Positions 1 to 4,832 of a DNA stretch of 5,213 bases are shown in pieces (within the stretch, counting starts at the first letter, position 1; each line of letters opens with the position of its first letter). The notes under the pieces were generated by a model. The model was not told where the DNA came from. It saw only the letters and a program-made list of their open reading frames with translations, and did not search any database. Position numbers and translations under genes: made by a program. The DNA comes from an uncultured Anaerolineaceae bacterium (GTDB lineage: Bacteria; Chloroflexota; Anaerolineae; Anaerolineales; Anaerolineaceae): positions 1 to 5,213 of the forward strand of contig CALESS010000035.1 in the NCBI GenBank assembly GCA_937907495.1. Reading direction: 5' to 3'.

Positions 1-648
1 ATTGAATCCGGGCGCGTCCTGGCAGTCATCGGACAGGTACTTCCCTCCACCTTGCAGGATGTGCGCCTGGTAGCCGAGATCCTCCTGCCGGGGCAGGAAA
101 AACTGGTCCAGGTCAAAGGGGAAAGTGCCATCACCCAAACAGGGGGGGAGATCAAACGCGTTTGGCTGGAACCTACCAACCCCCTGGCCTATCCGCCCAC
201 CATTCAAGCCATCCTCTCCGCTGATTTGATCATCATCGGCCCCGGCAGTCTTTTCACCAGTTTGCTGCCGGACCTCCTCGTCCCGGACCTGGTGCAGGCA
301 GTACGTGCCAGCAAGGCACTTAAGTTTTTTGTCTGCAATGTGGCCTCTCAGGCCGGCGAGACCCAGGGCTACACCTGCGGAGACCATGTCCATGCCATTG
401 AGCAGCACGTGAATGGCCGCCTGTTTGACCTGGTCATCTGCAACCGCAACTTCACGGCGGATTTGCCCGCTGGTACCGAGTGGGTCAAACCGGAGGATGA
501 AAGCCGGCGGGATTATTCGCTCTACGAGGCAGACCTGGTGAGCGATGAGGCGCCCTGGCGGCACGATTCAACCAAGCTGGCACGCGCCATCATGGACCTC
601 TATTCCGAGCGAACTGGCCCATTGACAGAGCGGGAAGACGTGGCATAA
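1..648 (+). CDS. yvcK: YvcK/CofD-like gluconeogenesis factor, 5'-truncated by window edge
   Basis: The reading frame is open from base 1 to the TAA at 646-648, giving the last 215 residues; the true start lies outside the window, and the TTG at 52 is an internal Leu codon. Family hallmarks are visible: an RVLAVIGQVLPST strand near the edge, a GESAI segment followed by IKRVWLEP, then ADLIIIGPGSLFTSLLP (GPGS at fragment residues 80-83) and VCNVASQAGETQGYT (about 111-125) followed by DHV. These match YvcK proteins, which share the CofD (2-phospho-L-lactate transferase) fold. In Bacillus YvcK binds UDP-GlcNAc and is needed for growth on gluconeogenic carbon sources and for normal cell shape; that role is family knowledge, not shown here. 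The protein should be cytosolic. The next genes are gap and pgk, a fitting central-carbon context, but gap appears to have its own promoter within the end of this gene. Confidence 0.9.
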   Translation: MESGRVLAVIGQVLPSTLQDVRLVAEILLPGQEKLVQVKGESAITQTGGEIKRVWLEPTNPLAYPPTIQAILSADLIIIGPGSLFTSLLPDLLVPDLVQAVRASKALKFFVCNVASQAGETQGYTCGDHVHAIEQHVNGRLFDLVICNRNFTADLPAGTEWVKPEDESRRDYSLYEADLVSDEAPWRHDSTKLARAIMDLYSERTGPLTEREDVA

Positions 649-649
649 T
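622..649 (+). promoter_or_regulatory. Sigma70-like promoter for the gap-pgk operon
   Basis: A perfect -35 TTGACA (622-627) is followed after 16 bp by CATAAT (644-649, 5 of 6 consensus bases), with a TG at 641-642 one base ahead of it as in extended -10 promoters. The predicted start is near 656, which gives gap a leader of about 68 nt. The promoter overlaps the last codons and stop of the yvcK-like gene, so the two transcripts would overlap. Transcription start is inferred, not observed. Confidence 0.7.
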
Positions 650-660
650 TGTTCAGTTAG

Positions 661-680
661 GGGCTTGTCTAAACAAACCC
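661..680 (+). other. Leader hairpin upstream of gap (possible antiterminator)
   Basis: GGG (661-663) pairs with CCC (678-680) and TTGT (665-668) with ACAA (673-676) around a CTAA loop, with one C-A mismatch between the two helices. The last two bases of this hairpin are also the first two bases of the terminator-like hairpin at 679-693, so the full forms of the two exclude one another. The helix is weak, and a regulatory role is inference. Confidence 0.35.
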
Positions 681-701
681 ACGCCTTGCGTGGAGATTTT
701 T
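679..701 (+). terminator. Terminator-like hairpin in the gap leader
   Basis: CCACGC (679-684) and GCGTGG (688-693) form a perfect 6-bp GC-rich stem with a CTT loop, followed by AGA and then five T (697-701). It may simply end read-through transcripts from the yvcK-like gene. Because it lies downstream of the predicted gap promoter it would also act on gap transcripts, like an attenuator. The stem is short and the T tract is three bases away, so efficiency is probably modest. Confidence 0.45.
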
Positions 702-712
702 GAAATATTTCT

Positions 713-717
713 GGAGG
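713..717 (+). promoter_or_regulatory. Ribosome binding site that fixes the gap start
   Basis: GGAGG at 713-717 lies 6 nt before the ATG at 724. This favours 724 over the in-frame ATG at 700, which has no such site and would add eight residues before the conserved [13 protein letters not shown] start. Confidence 0.85.
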
Positions 718-723
718 CAAAAA

Positions 724-1776
724 ATGACAACTCGAGTAGGAATCAATGGTTTTGGCCGCATCGGTCGGCTCGTTTTCAAAGCAATGCTGGAACGCGCTGG
801 CGGCGACCTGGAAGTAGTGGCTGTGAACGATTTGTTTGACGCCAAATCCAACGCCCACCTGCTGCAATATGACTCGACCTACGGCATTTTCCATCACAAG
901 GTGGAAGTGGTCGGGAATGATATCGCCGTGGATGGCAACCTGGTGAAAGTATTTGCGGAGAAGGACCCCGCTGCCCTCCCCTGGAAAGATTTGGGCGTGG
1001 ATATCGTCATTGAGTCCACCGGCGTCTTCACCGATGCCATCGGTGACCCGGCCAAGGGTAAACCCGGCGCCAATGTGCACATCGTGCGCGGCGGTGCCCG
1101 CAAGGTGATCATCTCTGCCCCTGCCAAGAATGAGGACATCACCATCGTGCTTGGTGTCAACGATGAATTGTACGATCCCGCAAAGCACCATGTGGTTTCC
1201 AATGCTTCCTGCACCACCAACTGCCTGGCTCCAGCCGCCAAAGTGGTGAACGACATGCTCGGCATTCAACAGGGATTGATGACCACGATCCACTCTTACA
1301 CCAACGACCAGGTGATTTTGGATCAGGGTCACAAGAAAGAAATGCGCCGCAGCCGGGCCGCCGGCCTCAATATCATCCCCACCACCACCGGTGCAGCCAA
1401 GGCCCTCGCCCTGGTGATCCCCTCCTTGAAGGGGAAATTCGACGGCTACTCCCTGCGCGTCCCCACCCCCACCGTCTCGATCGTGGACTTCGTCTGCCTT
1501 GTGGAAAAATCCACCACCAAGGACGAATTGAATGCGGCCTTTATCGCCGCTTCGGAAGGCCCGTTGGCCGGCATCCTGGGTGTCACCCGCGGTCAATACA
1601 ACGACCCGTTGGTTTCCACCGACTTCAAGGGTGACAGCCGCTCCTCCATCGTTGACCTGCCCAACAATACCGTGATGGGTGGCAACCTGGTGAAGGTTGT
1701 GGCCTGGTATGATAATGAGTGGGGTTACTCCTGCCGCACAGTTGATCTGGCACTGAAGATGGCCAAGAGCCTCTAA
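724..1776 (+). CDS. gap: Glyceraldehyde-3-phosphate dehydrogenase (type I)
   Basis: A 350-residue cytosolic glycolytic enzyme that oxidises glyceraldehyde 3-phosphate to 1,3-bisphosphoglycerate with NAD(P) and phosphate. The Rossmann motif [10 protein letters not shown] is at residues 6-15 and the second beta strand ends in VNDL with D36, the Asp expected of NAD-preferring forms. The catalytic motif [12 protein letters not shown] places the nucleophile at C163, and H190 in [10 protein letters not shown] is the base. PTTTGAAKA (219-227), RVPTPTVS (245-252) and the C-terminal WYDNEWGYS (328-336) are all present, so the enzyme looks intact and of normal length. One oddity is [10 protein letters not shown] (200-209), where Bacillus GapA has DLPHKDLRR: the Leu-Pro pair linked to NAD specificity is Gln-Gly and one residue is inserted, so cofactor choice is open. 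The gene is first in an operon with pgk 67 bp downstream and has a strong promoter and GGAGG site. Confidence 0.97.
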   Translation: MTTRVGINGFGRIGRLVFKAMLERAGGDLEVVAVNDLFDAKSNAHLLQYDSTYGIFHHKVEVVGNDIAVDGNLVKVFAEKDPAALPWKDLGVDIVIESTGVFTDAIGDPAKGKPGANVHIVRGGARKVIISAPAKNEDITIVLGVNDELYDPAKHHVVSNASCTTNCLAPAAKVVNDMLGIQQGLMTTIHSYTNDQVILDQGHKKEMRRSRAAGLNIIPTTTGAAKALALVIPSLKGKFDGYSLRVPTPTVSIVDFVCLVEKSTTKDELNAAFIAASEGPLAGILGVTRGQYNDPLVSTDFKGDSRSSIVDLPNNTVMGGNLVKVVAWYDNEWGYSCRTVDLALKMAKSL

Positions 1777-1790
1777 AAACAAACACCAAT

Positions 1791-1813
1791 GGGGTGGGTC
1801 AATGACCCACCCC
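1791..1813 (+). other. Perfect intercistronic hairpin between gap and pgk
   Basis: GGGGTGGGTC (1791-1800) and GACCCACCCC (1804-1813) form a perfect 10-bp stem around a three-base AAT loop. Only two T follow, so it is a poor intrinsic terminator. A stabiliser or processing site that sets the ratio of gap to pgk mRNA is more likely, but this is inference. The in-frame ATG at 1802 falls in the loop and stem of this structure. Confidence 0.7.
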
Positions 1814-1830
1814 TTCCCAAGTAACCGATT

Positions 1831-1835
1831 GAGGA
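1831..1835 (+). promoter_or_regulatory. Ribosome binding site that fixes the pgk start
   Basis: GAGGA at 1831-1835 stands 8 nt before the ATG at 1844. The upstream in-frame ATG at 1802 lies inside a hairpin, has no Shine-Dalgarno match, and would add 14 residues absent from the family. Confidence 0.8.
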
Positions 1836-1843
1836 ATGACCCA

Positions 1844-3019
1844 ATGTTTAACAAAAAAACTGTGCGTGATATTGATGTAAAAGGCAAGAAAGTATTGGTA
1901 CGGGTGGATTTCAATGTGCCATTGAAAGAAGGAATGGTGGGCGATGACACCCGCATCCGGGCGGCCCTGCCGACCATTCAATACTTGCTGGACCATGGCG
2001 CAGCCGTGATTTTAGCTTCCCACCTCGGGCGGCCCAAGGGCGGGCCGGATCCCAAGTATTCTTTGAAACCCGTGGCGGATTATTTGAGCGAGCTCGTCGA
2101 AGCCCCGGTGACCTTTGCTGCGGATTGTATCGGCCCCCAGGCGGAGTCCGCCGCAGCCGCCCTAAAACCGGGAGAGATCCTGGTGCTGGAAAATACCCGC
2201 TTTTACCCGGGTGAGGAAAAGAACGACCTGGAACTGGCCCGGCAGATGGCATCCCTGGCCGATATCTATGTTAACGATGCTTTTGGCACGGCACACCGCG
2301 CCCACTCCTCCACCGAAGGCGTGGCCCGCTACCTGCCGGCAGTCGCCGGACTTCTGATGGAAAAGGAAATACAATACCTTGGTTCCGCCATTCAAGATCC
2401 CAAACGGCCGTTTGTGGCCATCCTAGGCGGGGCAAAGATCAGCGATAAAATCGGCGTCATCAAGAACCTGCTGGAAAAAGCAGATACCATCTTGATTGGC
2501 GGCGGCATGGCGAACACCTTCCTGGCAGCGCGCGGCTTGAAAATGGCGGATTCCCTGGTGGAAGCCGATGCCGTAGCCACTGCGGCGGAACTGCTGGCAC
2601 GCGGCAGCGGAAAACTGCGCCTGCCCGTTGACCTGGTGCTGGCGGATGCCTTCGATGCCGCAGCCCAGAAAAAAGTGGTTCCCACCGGTGATGTACCGGA
2701 TGGCTGGCGGGTGCTGGATATTGGCCCGCAGACCGTGGCAGAGTTTGCCAGGGTGATCGCCGAGGCCGGAACCGTGGTCTGGAATGGTCCGATGGGCGTG
2801 TTTGAGTTCCCTGCTTTTGCGGAAGGCACATATGGCGTTGCCAAAGCGGTTGCTGCCAGCGGCGCGATCAGCGTGATTGGCGGCGGGGAATCAGTGGCAG
2901 CTATCCAACAATCCGGGCTGGCCGATAAGATAACCCACATCTCTACCGGTGGCGGCGCTTCCCTGGAAATGCTCGAGGGCCTGGTTCTGCCCGGCCTGGC
3001 CGCTTTGCAAGATAAGTAG
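1844..3019 (+). CDS. pgk: Phosphoglycerate kinase
   Basis: A 391-residue cytosolic enzyme, normal length for bacterial Pgk, that transfers phosphate from 1,3-bisphosphoglycerate to ADP, the step directly after Gap. The N-terminal substrate domain shows RVDFNVPL (20-27, with R20, D22, N24), SHLGRPKG (59-66), ENTRF (116-120, R119) and [14 protein letters not shown] (143-156). The nucleotide domain shows LGGAKISDK (194-202), IGGGMANTF (218-226), NGPMGVFE (314-321), the GGGES loop (346-350) and [13 protein letters not shown] (367-379). The loop is usually GGGD(S/T); here the Asp that helps hold Mg-ATP is Glu349, a conservative change. The gene follows gap by 67 bp with no clear promoter of its own and is followed by a probable terminator at 3044-3074, consistent with a two-gene operon. 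No fusion to triosephosphate isomerase is present. Confidence 0.98.
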   Translation: MFNKKTVRDIDVKGKKVLVRVDFNVPLKEGMVGDDTRIRAALPTIQYLLDHGAAVILASHLGRPKGGPDPKYSLKPVADYLSELVEAPVTFAADCIGPQAESAAAALKPGEILVLENTRFYPGEEKNDLELARQMASLADIYVNDAFGTAHRAHSSTEGVARYLPAVAGLLMEKEIQYLGSAIQDPKRPFVAILGGAKISDKIGVIKNLLEKADTILIGGGMANTFLAARGLKMADSLVEADAVATAAELLARGSGKLRLPVDLVLADAFDAAAQKKVVPTGDVPDGWRVLDIGPQTVAEFARVIAEAGTVVWNGPMGVFEFPAFAEGTYGVAKAVAASGAISVIGGGESVAAIQQSGLADKITHISTGGGASLEMLEGLVLPGLAALQDK

Positions 3020-3043
3020 CCACGAATTTCTTGTATCCTTCCC

Positions 3044-3074
3044 CTCCCCTGCCCAACATGCAGGGGAGTTCCTT
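3044..3074 (+). terminator. Probable intrinsic terminator of the gap-pgk operon
   Basis: CTCCCCTGC (3044-3052) pairs perfectly with GCAGGGGAG (3060-3068), a 9-bp stem with a 7-nt loop, followed by TTCCTT. The interrupted T tract makes it less than ideal, but its place 25 bp after the pgk stop supports the call. Confidence 0.65.
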
Positions 3075-3116
3075 ATGAGGTACACTTGTGGTTGTTGACT
3101 TAATCAATAGGTTGAT

Positions 3117-3124
3117 GGAGGTGA
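3117..3124 (+). promoter_or_regulatory. Near-perfect ribosome binding site of the heme-binding protein gene
   Basis: GGAGGTGA (3117-3124) is a full anti-16S match before the ATG at 3129. The GGAGG core ends 7 nt from the start. A TTGACT at 3095-3100 upstream has no -10 at a suitable distance, so I do not call a promoter here. Confidence 0.8.
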
Positions 3125-3128
3125 GCAA

Positions 3129-3593
3129 ATGAAAAAGATTCTCATCCTGGCAGGCGTGGTAATTGGCGTGTTTTTGCTTCTGCAGCTGGTTCCCTATGGG
3201 AAGGATCACACCAACCCGCCTGTGGTCTCCGAGCCAAATTGGGATAGCCCGCAAACCCGCGCCCTGGCTGTGCGCGCCTGTTTTGATTGCCACAGCAACG
3301 AATCGGTCTGGCCCTGGTACAGTAACATTGCCCCCATCTCCTGGCTGGTGCAGCGGGATGTTGACGAAGGTCGGCAAAAGTTGAACTTTTCGGAATGGCG
3401 GGCGTACAAGGGCAATGGAGAAAGTGGAGAACGGGAAGAAAAAGAATATGAGTGGGACGATATCGAAGAGGTCATCCGTTCCGGTGAGATGCCCCTGCCA
3501 ATTTACGTCATACAACACCCCGAGGCCAAGTTGACCGCGGCGGAAAAAGAACAGTTGATCGAAGGCTTGCTGGTTTCCACCGGGCAGAAATAA
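3129..3593 (+). CDS. Small membrane-anchored heme-binding (CxxCH) protein
   Basis: A 154-residue protein. Residues 4-22 are a hydrophobic segment after MKK with no clear cleavage motif, so it is probably an N-terminal anchor with the rest outside the membrane. CFDCH (51-55) is a c-type heme attachment motif, followed by SNESVWPWYSNIAPISW, then KLNFSEW (84-90), a charged Glu/Lys-rich stretch (about 97-113), IRSGEMPLPIY (116-126) and HPEAKLTAAEKEQL. This order (CYDCHSN..PWYSNI..P, LNFSE, GEMP, AKLT) matches the 'haem-binding domain' family first seen in Bacteroidetes-type proteins. Met121 or a His is a possible sixth ligand. A role in electron transfer or redox sensing is plausible but unknown. 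It has its own strong ribosome site and follows the pgk terminator. No terminator is seen before the tRNA promoter 7 bp downstream, so its mRNA may run into the tRNA region. Confidence 0.85.
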   Translation: MKKILILAGVVIGVFLLLQLVPYGKDHTNPPVVSEPNWDSPQTRALAVRACFDCHSNESVWPWYSNIAPISWLVQRDVDEGRQKLNFSEWRAYKGNGESGEREEKEYEWDDIEEVIRSGEMPLPIYVIQHPEAKLTAAEKEQLIEGLLVSTGQK

Positions 3594-3600
3594 GAATTCG

Positions 3601-3629
3601 TTGACAATGCCGGGCGGGCATGATAGAAT
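3601..3629 (+). promoter_or_regulatory. Near-consensus promoter of the tRNA-Glu gene
   Basis: TTGACA (3601-3606), a 17-bp spacer, and TAGAAT (3624-3629, 5 of 6 bases) with TG at 3621-3622 as an extended -10. The predicted start is near 3636, only about 8 nt before the mature tRNA 5' end. This is the best promoter in the window and is what a stable RNA gene would need. Confidence 0.85.
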
Positions 3630-3643
3630 TTTGTCCGCCAGAC

Positions 3644-3716
3644 GCCCCCATCGTCTAGTGGCCCAGGACGTGGCCCTCTCAAGGCCAAAACGGGGATTCG
3701 AATTCCCCTGGGGGCA
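3644..3716 (+). tRNA. tRNA-Glu (anticodon CUC)
   Basis: A full cloverleaf can be drawn. The acceptor GCCCCCA (3644-3650) pairs with TGGGGGC (3709-3715) and the discriminator is A3716. The D stem is GTC/GAC (3653-3655/3667-3669) with GG in the loop. The anticodon stem is TGGCC/GGCCA (3671-3675/3683-3687) with loop CTCTCAA and anticodon CTC at 3678-3680, reading GAG. The variable loop is AAAC. The T stem is GGGGA/TCCCC around TTCGAAT (3697-3703). All stems are perfect. CCA is not encoded: CTT follows the discriminator, so a CCA-adding enzyme must finish it. The gene sits behind a strong promoter, and its 3' end is the first base block of a tandem repeat array that copies parts of the tRNA. Confidence 0.96.
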
Positions 3717-3738
3717 CTTTTTATTTAAGGTGTCCCCC

Positions 3739-3761
3739 TCATACCATCGAGGTACATGAGG
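3739..3761 (+). other. Hairpin inside repeat unit 1 (same in unit 2 at 3835-3857)
   Basis: TCA (3739-3741) pairs with TGA (3757-3759) and TACC (3742-3745) with GGTA (3751-3754), around the loop ATCGA, with CA bulged at 3755-3756. Two further pairs (CC 3737-3738 with GG 3760-3761) are possible but compete with the neighbouring helices. It sits where the D and anticodon arms would be in a tRNA but shows no clear sequence kinship apart from a CATCG block. Confidence 0.5.
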
Positions 3762-3784
3762 CCAAAACGGGGATTCGAATTCCC
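3760..3784 (+). pseudogene. tRNA-Glu 3'-half fragment, copy 1
   Basis: These 25 bases are identical to tRNA positions 3683-3707: the 3' strand of the anticodon stem, the AAAC variable loop and the T arm up to its last pair. The final C of the T stem is replaced by a 20-nt insertion (3785-3804) before the acceptor strand TGGGGGCA resumes at 3805. There is no anticodon loop or D arm upstream, so it cannot be a working tRNA. Confidence 0.9.
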
Positions 3785-3787
3785 ACC

Positions 3788-3818
3788 GCCCTGCGCACTT
3801 CGTGTGGGGGCACTTTTT
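3788..3818 (+). terminator. Intrinsic terminator in repeat unit 1
   Basis: GCCCT (3788-3792) pairs with GGGGC (3807-3811, one T-G wobble) and CGCAC (3794-3798) with GTGTG (3802-3806, one wobble), with a TTC loop and G3793 bulged. AC and five T (3814-3818) follow. The 3' arm is the copied tRNA acceptor strand and the 5' arm is the 20-nt insertion, so the real tRNA, which lacks the insertion, does not have this hairpin. Confidence 0.72.
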
Positions 3819-3855
3819 ATTTAAGGTGTCCCCCTCATACCATCGAGGTACATGA

Positions 3856-3880
3856 GGCCAAAACGGGGATTCGAATTCCC
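3856..3880 (+). pseudogene. tRNA-Glu 3'-half fragment, copy 2
   Basis: Second identical 25-base copy of tRNA positions 3683-3707, exactly 96 bp after the first, again followed by the 20-nt insertion (3881-3900) and the acceptor strand at 3901-3908. Confidence 0.9.
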
Positions 3881-3883
3881 ACC

Positions 3884-3914
3884 GCCCTGCGCACTTCGTG
3901 TGGGGGCACTTTTT
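3884..3914 (+). terminator. Intrinsic terminator in repeat unit 2
   Basis: Same hairpin as at 3788-3811, shifted by 96 bp: 5' arm 3884-3894, TTC loop 3895-3897, 3' arm 3898-3907, then AC and five T (3910-3914). Together the two copies make a double terminator behind the tRNA and the heme-protein gene. Confidence 0.72.
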
Positions 3915-3996
3915 ATTTAAGGTGTCCCTTTACAACCTGCTGGAAAGAACCCGACAGAGCCGTCCTGGATGTTTGTTTTCTCCGTCCGGCAGCCAG

Positions 3997-4003
3997 GGCG
4001 GTG
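3997..4003 (+). promoter_or_regulatory. Ribosome binding site supporting the deacetylase start at 4008
   Basis: GGCGGTG (3997-4003) matches GGAGGTG with one mismatch and stands at a normal distance from ATG 4008. The next ATG at 4017 has only GGAG at 4010-4013, too close at 3 nt. The ATG at 3969 has no site. The 79 bp between the repeat array and this start show no convincing promoter. Confidence 0.5.
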
Positions 4004-4007
4004 TAAA

Positions 4008-4832
4008 ATGGAGAACATGAAAACACATTTGATTATCAACGCCGATGACTATGGCCGCTCAGCCGGCATTTCTGCGGGGATTCGCCACGCCCACCTGCTT
4101 GGGGTGGTCACTTCCACTACTTGTATGCTGAACCAGCCCACCGTCGAGTCCGATTTACGACTCGCCCTCAGCGAATGCCCGGCTTTGGGCCTTGGAGTGC
4201 ATTTAAACCTGACCTCGGGACATCCGCTGACCGGCGCGGCGCACCTTTCCGCCCTGGTGGATTCAAAGGGCAGCTTTCCGGGCTTGAATGATTTCCTGCT
4301 GCGTCTACCCAACCTGGACCTCGCCCAGGTGGAGGCAGAATGGCGGGCACAGATTGAAACTTTTGCCGCCATCTGCCGCAAAAACCCCACCCACCTCGAT
4401 TCGCACCATCATTCTTCGTTTTTAAGCCCCGGACTCTTCCGGCTGATGTGCCGGTTGGCAACCGAGTATGGCTGCGCCATCCGTTTGCCCATCTGGCAGG
4501 GTTCCATCGCCTCCGGGATTCCGGACGCTTTGATGGCAGAAATGGGCCGATATCTGCCCCTCGTATTACAAGAGTATCCACGCCCACACCCGGATGGCTT
4601 CATCAGCACTTTTTACGATGCGGGTGTTTCGCTGCCGGAGATGCTTTCCATTATCGAGAAATTACCCGGTGGAACCTTTGAAATCATGACTCATCCGGGG
4701 TATGTGGATGCTGAACTCGATTCCGCTTACAGCTCCCCACGCGAAAAAGAACTTTCGGTTCTCACGGACCCCGGGCTGCGCCCGGAGCTTGAGAACCGCC
4801 AGGTTCAATTGATCCACTTTGGTGATCTTTAA
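4008..4832 (+). CDS. ChbG/HpnK (YdjC) family carbohydrate deacetylase
   Basis: A 274-residue protein of the YdjC-like family, metal-dependent enzymes with a carbohydrate-deacetylase fold; ChbG of E. coli deacetylates chitobiose and HpnK is a hopanoid-linked relative. Near the N-terminus LIINADDYGRS (8-18) carries the metal-binding Asp. VTSTTCMLNQP (34-44), LGVHLNLTSGHPLT (62-75, H65), PTHLDSHHHSS (127-137, with the HxH metal ligands among H133-H135) and FEIMTHPGYVD (224-234, H229) follow in the family order, so the active site looks complete. There is no signal peptide; it should be cytosolic. The substrate cannot be told from sequence. It stands alone between the tRNA repeat array and a convergent permease gene, and no chitobiose, hopanoid or glycan gene is visible nearby. 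The start could also be 4017 (MKTHLIINADD). Confidence 0.9.
   Translation: MENMKTHLIINADDYGRSAGISAGIRHAHLLGVVTSTTCMLNQPTVESDLRLALSECPALGLGVHLNLTSGHPLTGAAHLSALVDSKGSFPGLNDFLLRLPNLDLAQVEAEWRAQIETFAAICRKNPTHLDSHHHSSFLSPGLFRLMCRLATEYGCAIRLPIWQGSIASGIPDALMAEMGRYLPLVLQEYPRPHPDGFISTFYDAGVSLPEMLSIIEKLPGGTFEIMTHPGYVDAELDSAYSSPREKELSVLTDPGLRPELENRQVQLIHFGDL

Larger units (their letters stand above)
3709..3928 (+). repeat. tRNA-derived tandem repeat array, 96-bp period, about 2.3 copies
   Basis: Units lie at 3709-3804, 3805-3900 and a 28-bp partial at 3901-3928. The two full units are identical base for base by eye. Each unit starts with TGGGGGCA, the 3' acceptor strand plus discriminator of tRNA-Glu; in the first unit it belongs to the real tRNA. 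Then come CTTTTTATTT, GGTGTCCCCC, a short hairpin, a 25-nt copy of tRNA bases 3683-3707, and a 20-nt stretch absent from the tRNA. The flanks suggest that the ancestral sequence ran from 3736 straight to 3929 and that 192 bp were added. No ORF or transposase is found inside. The arrangement is like the tRNA-3'-end repeats behind E. coli tyrT. Confidence 0.92.

Noticed and set aside
700..723. Earlier ATG for gap at 700
   Set aside because: No ribosome site; adds MKYFWRQK ahead of a conserved start, while GGAGG is ideally placed for ATG 724.
1802..1843. Earlier ATG for pgk at 1802
   Set aside because: It lies in the loop and stem of the intercistronic hairpin, lacks a ribosome site and adds residues not found in the family.
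568..1977. Long open frame of 469 codons on the minus strand opposite gap
   Set aside because: It lies antisense to an unmistakable GAPDH, has low-complexity Gly/His-rich composition typical of a mirrored codon pattern, and shows no family motif.
2392..2940. Minus-strand open frame of 182 codons opposite pgk
   Set aside because: Ala/Ser/Pro-rich shadow of the conserved pgk frame with no recognisable domain.
3095..3100. TTGACT as -35 box for the heme-protein gene
   Set aside because: No -10-like hexamer lies 16-18 bp downstream; that position is occupied by the ribosome binding site.
2943..3518. Minus-strand open frame of 191 codons crossing the pgk end and the heme-protein gene
   Set aside because: It runs antisense across two real genes and a terminator, and has no ribosome site or motif.
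3755..3909. Second and third functional tRNA genes
   Set aside because: The copies lack a D arm, anticodon loop and 5' acceptor strand in the right place, and the T arm is separated from the acceptor strand by 20 nt.
3709..3928. CRISPR array
   Set aside because: The repeats are contiguous 96-bp identical units with no unique spacers, are derived from the tRNA, and no cas gene is present.
3969..4007. Earlier ATG for the deacetylase at 3969
   Set aside because: The extra residues MFVFSVRQPGRCK are outside the family pattern and no ribosome site precedes it.
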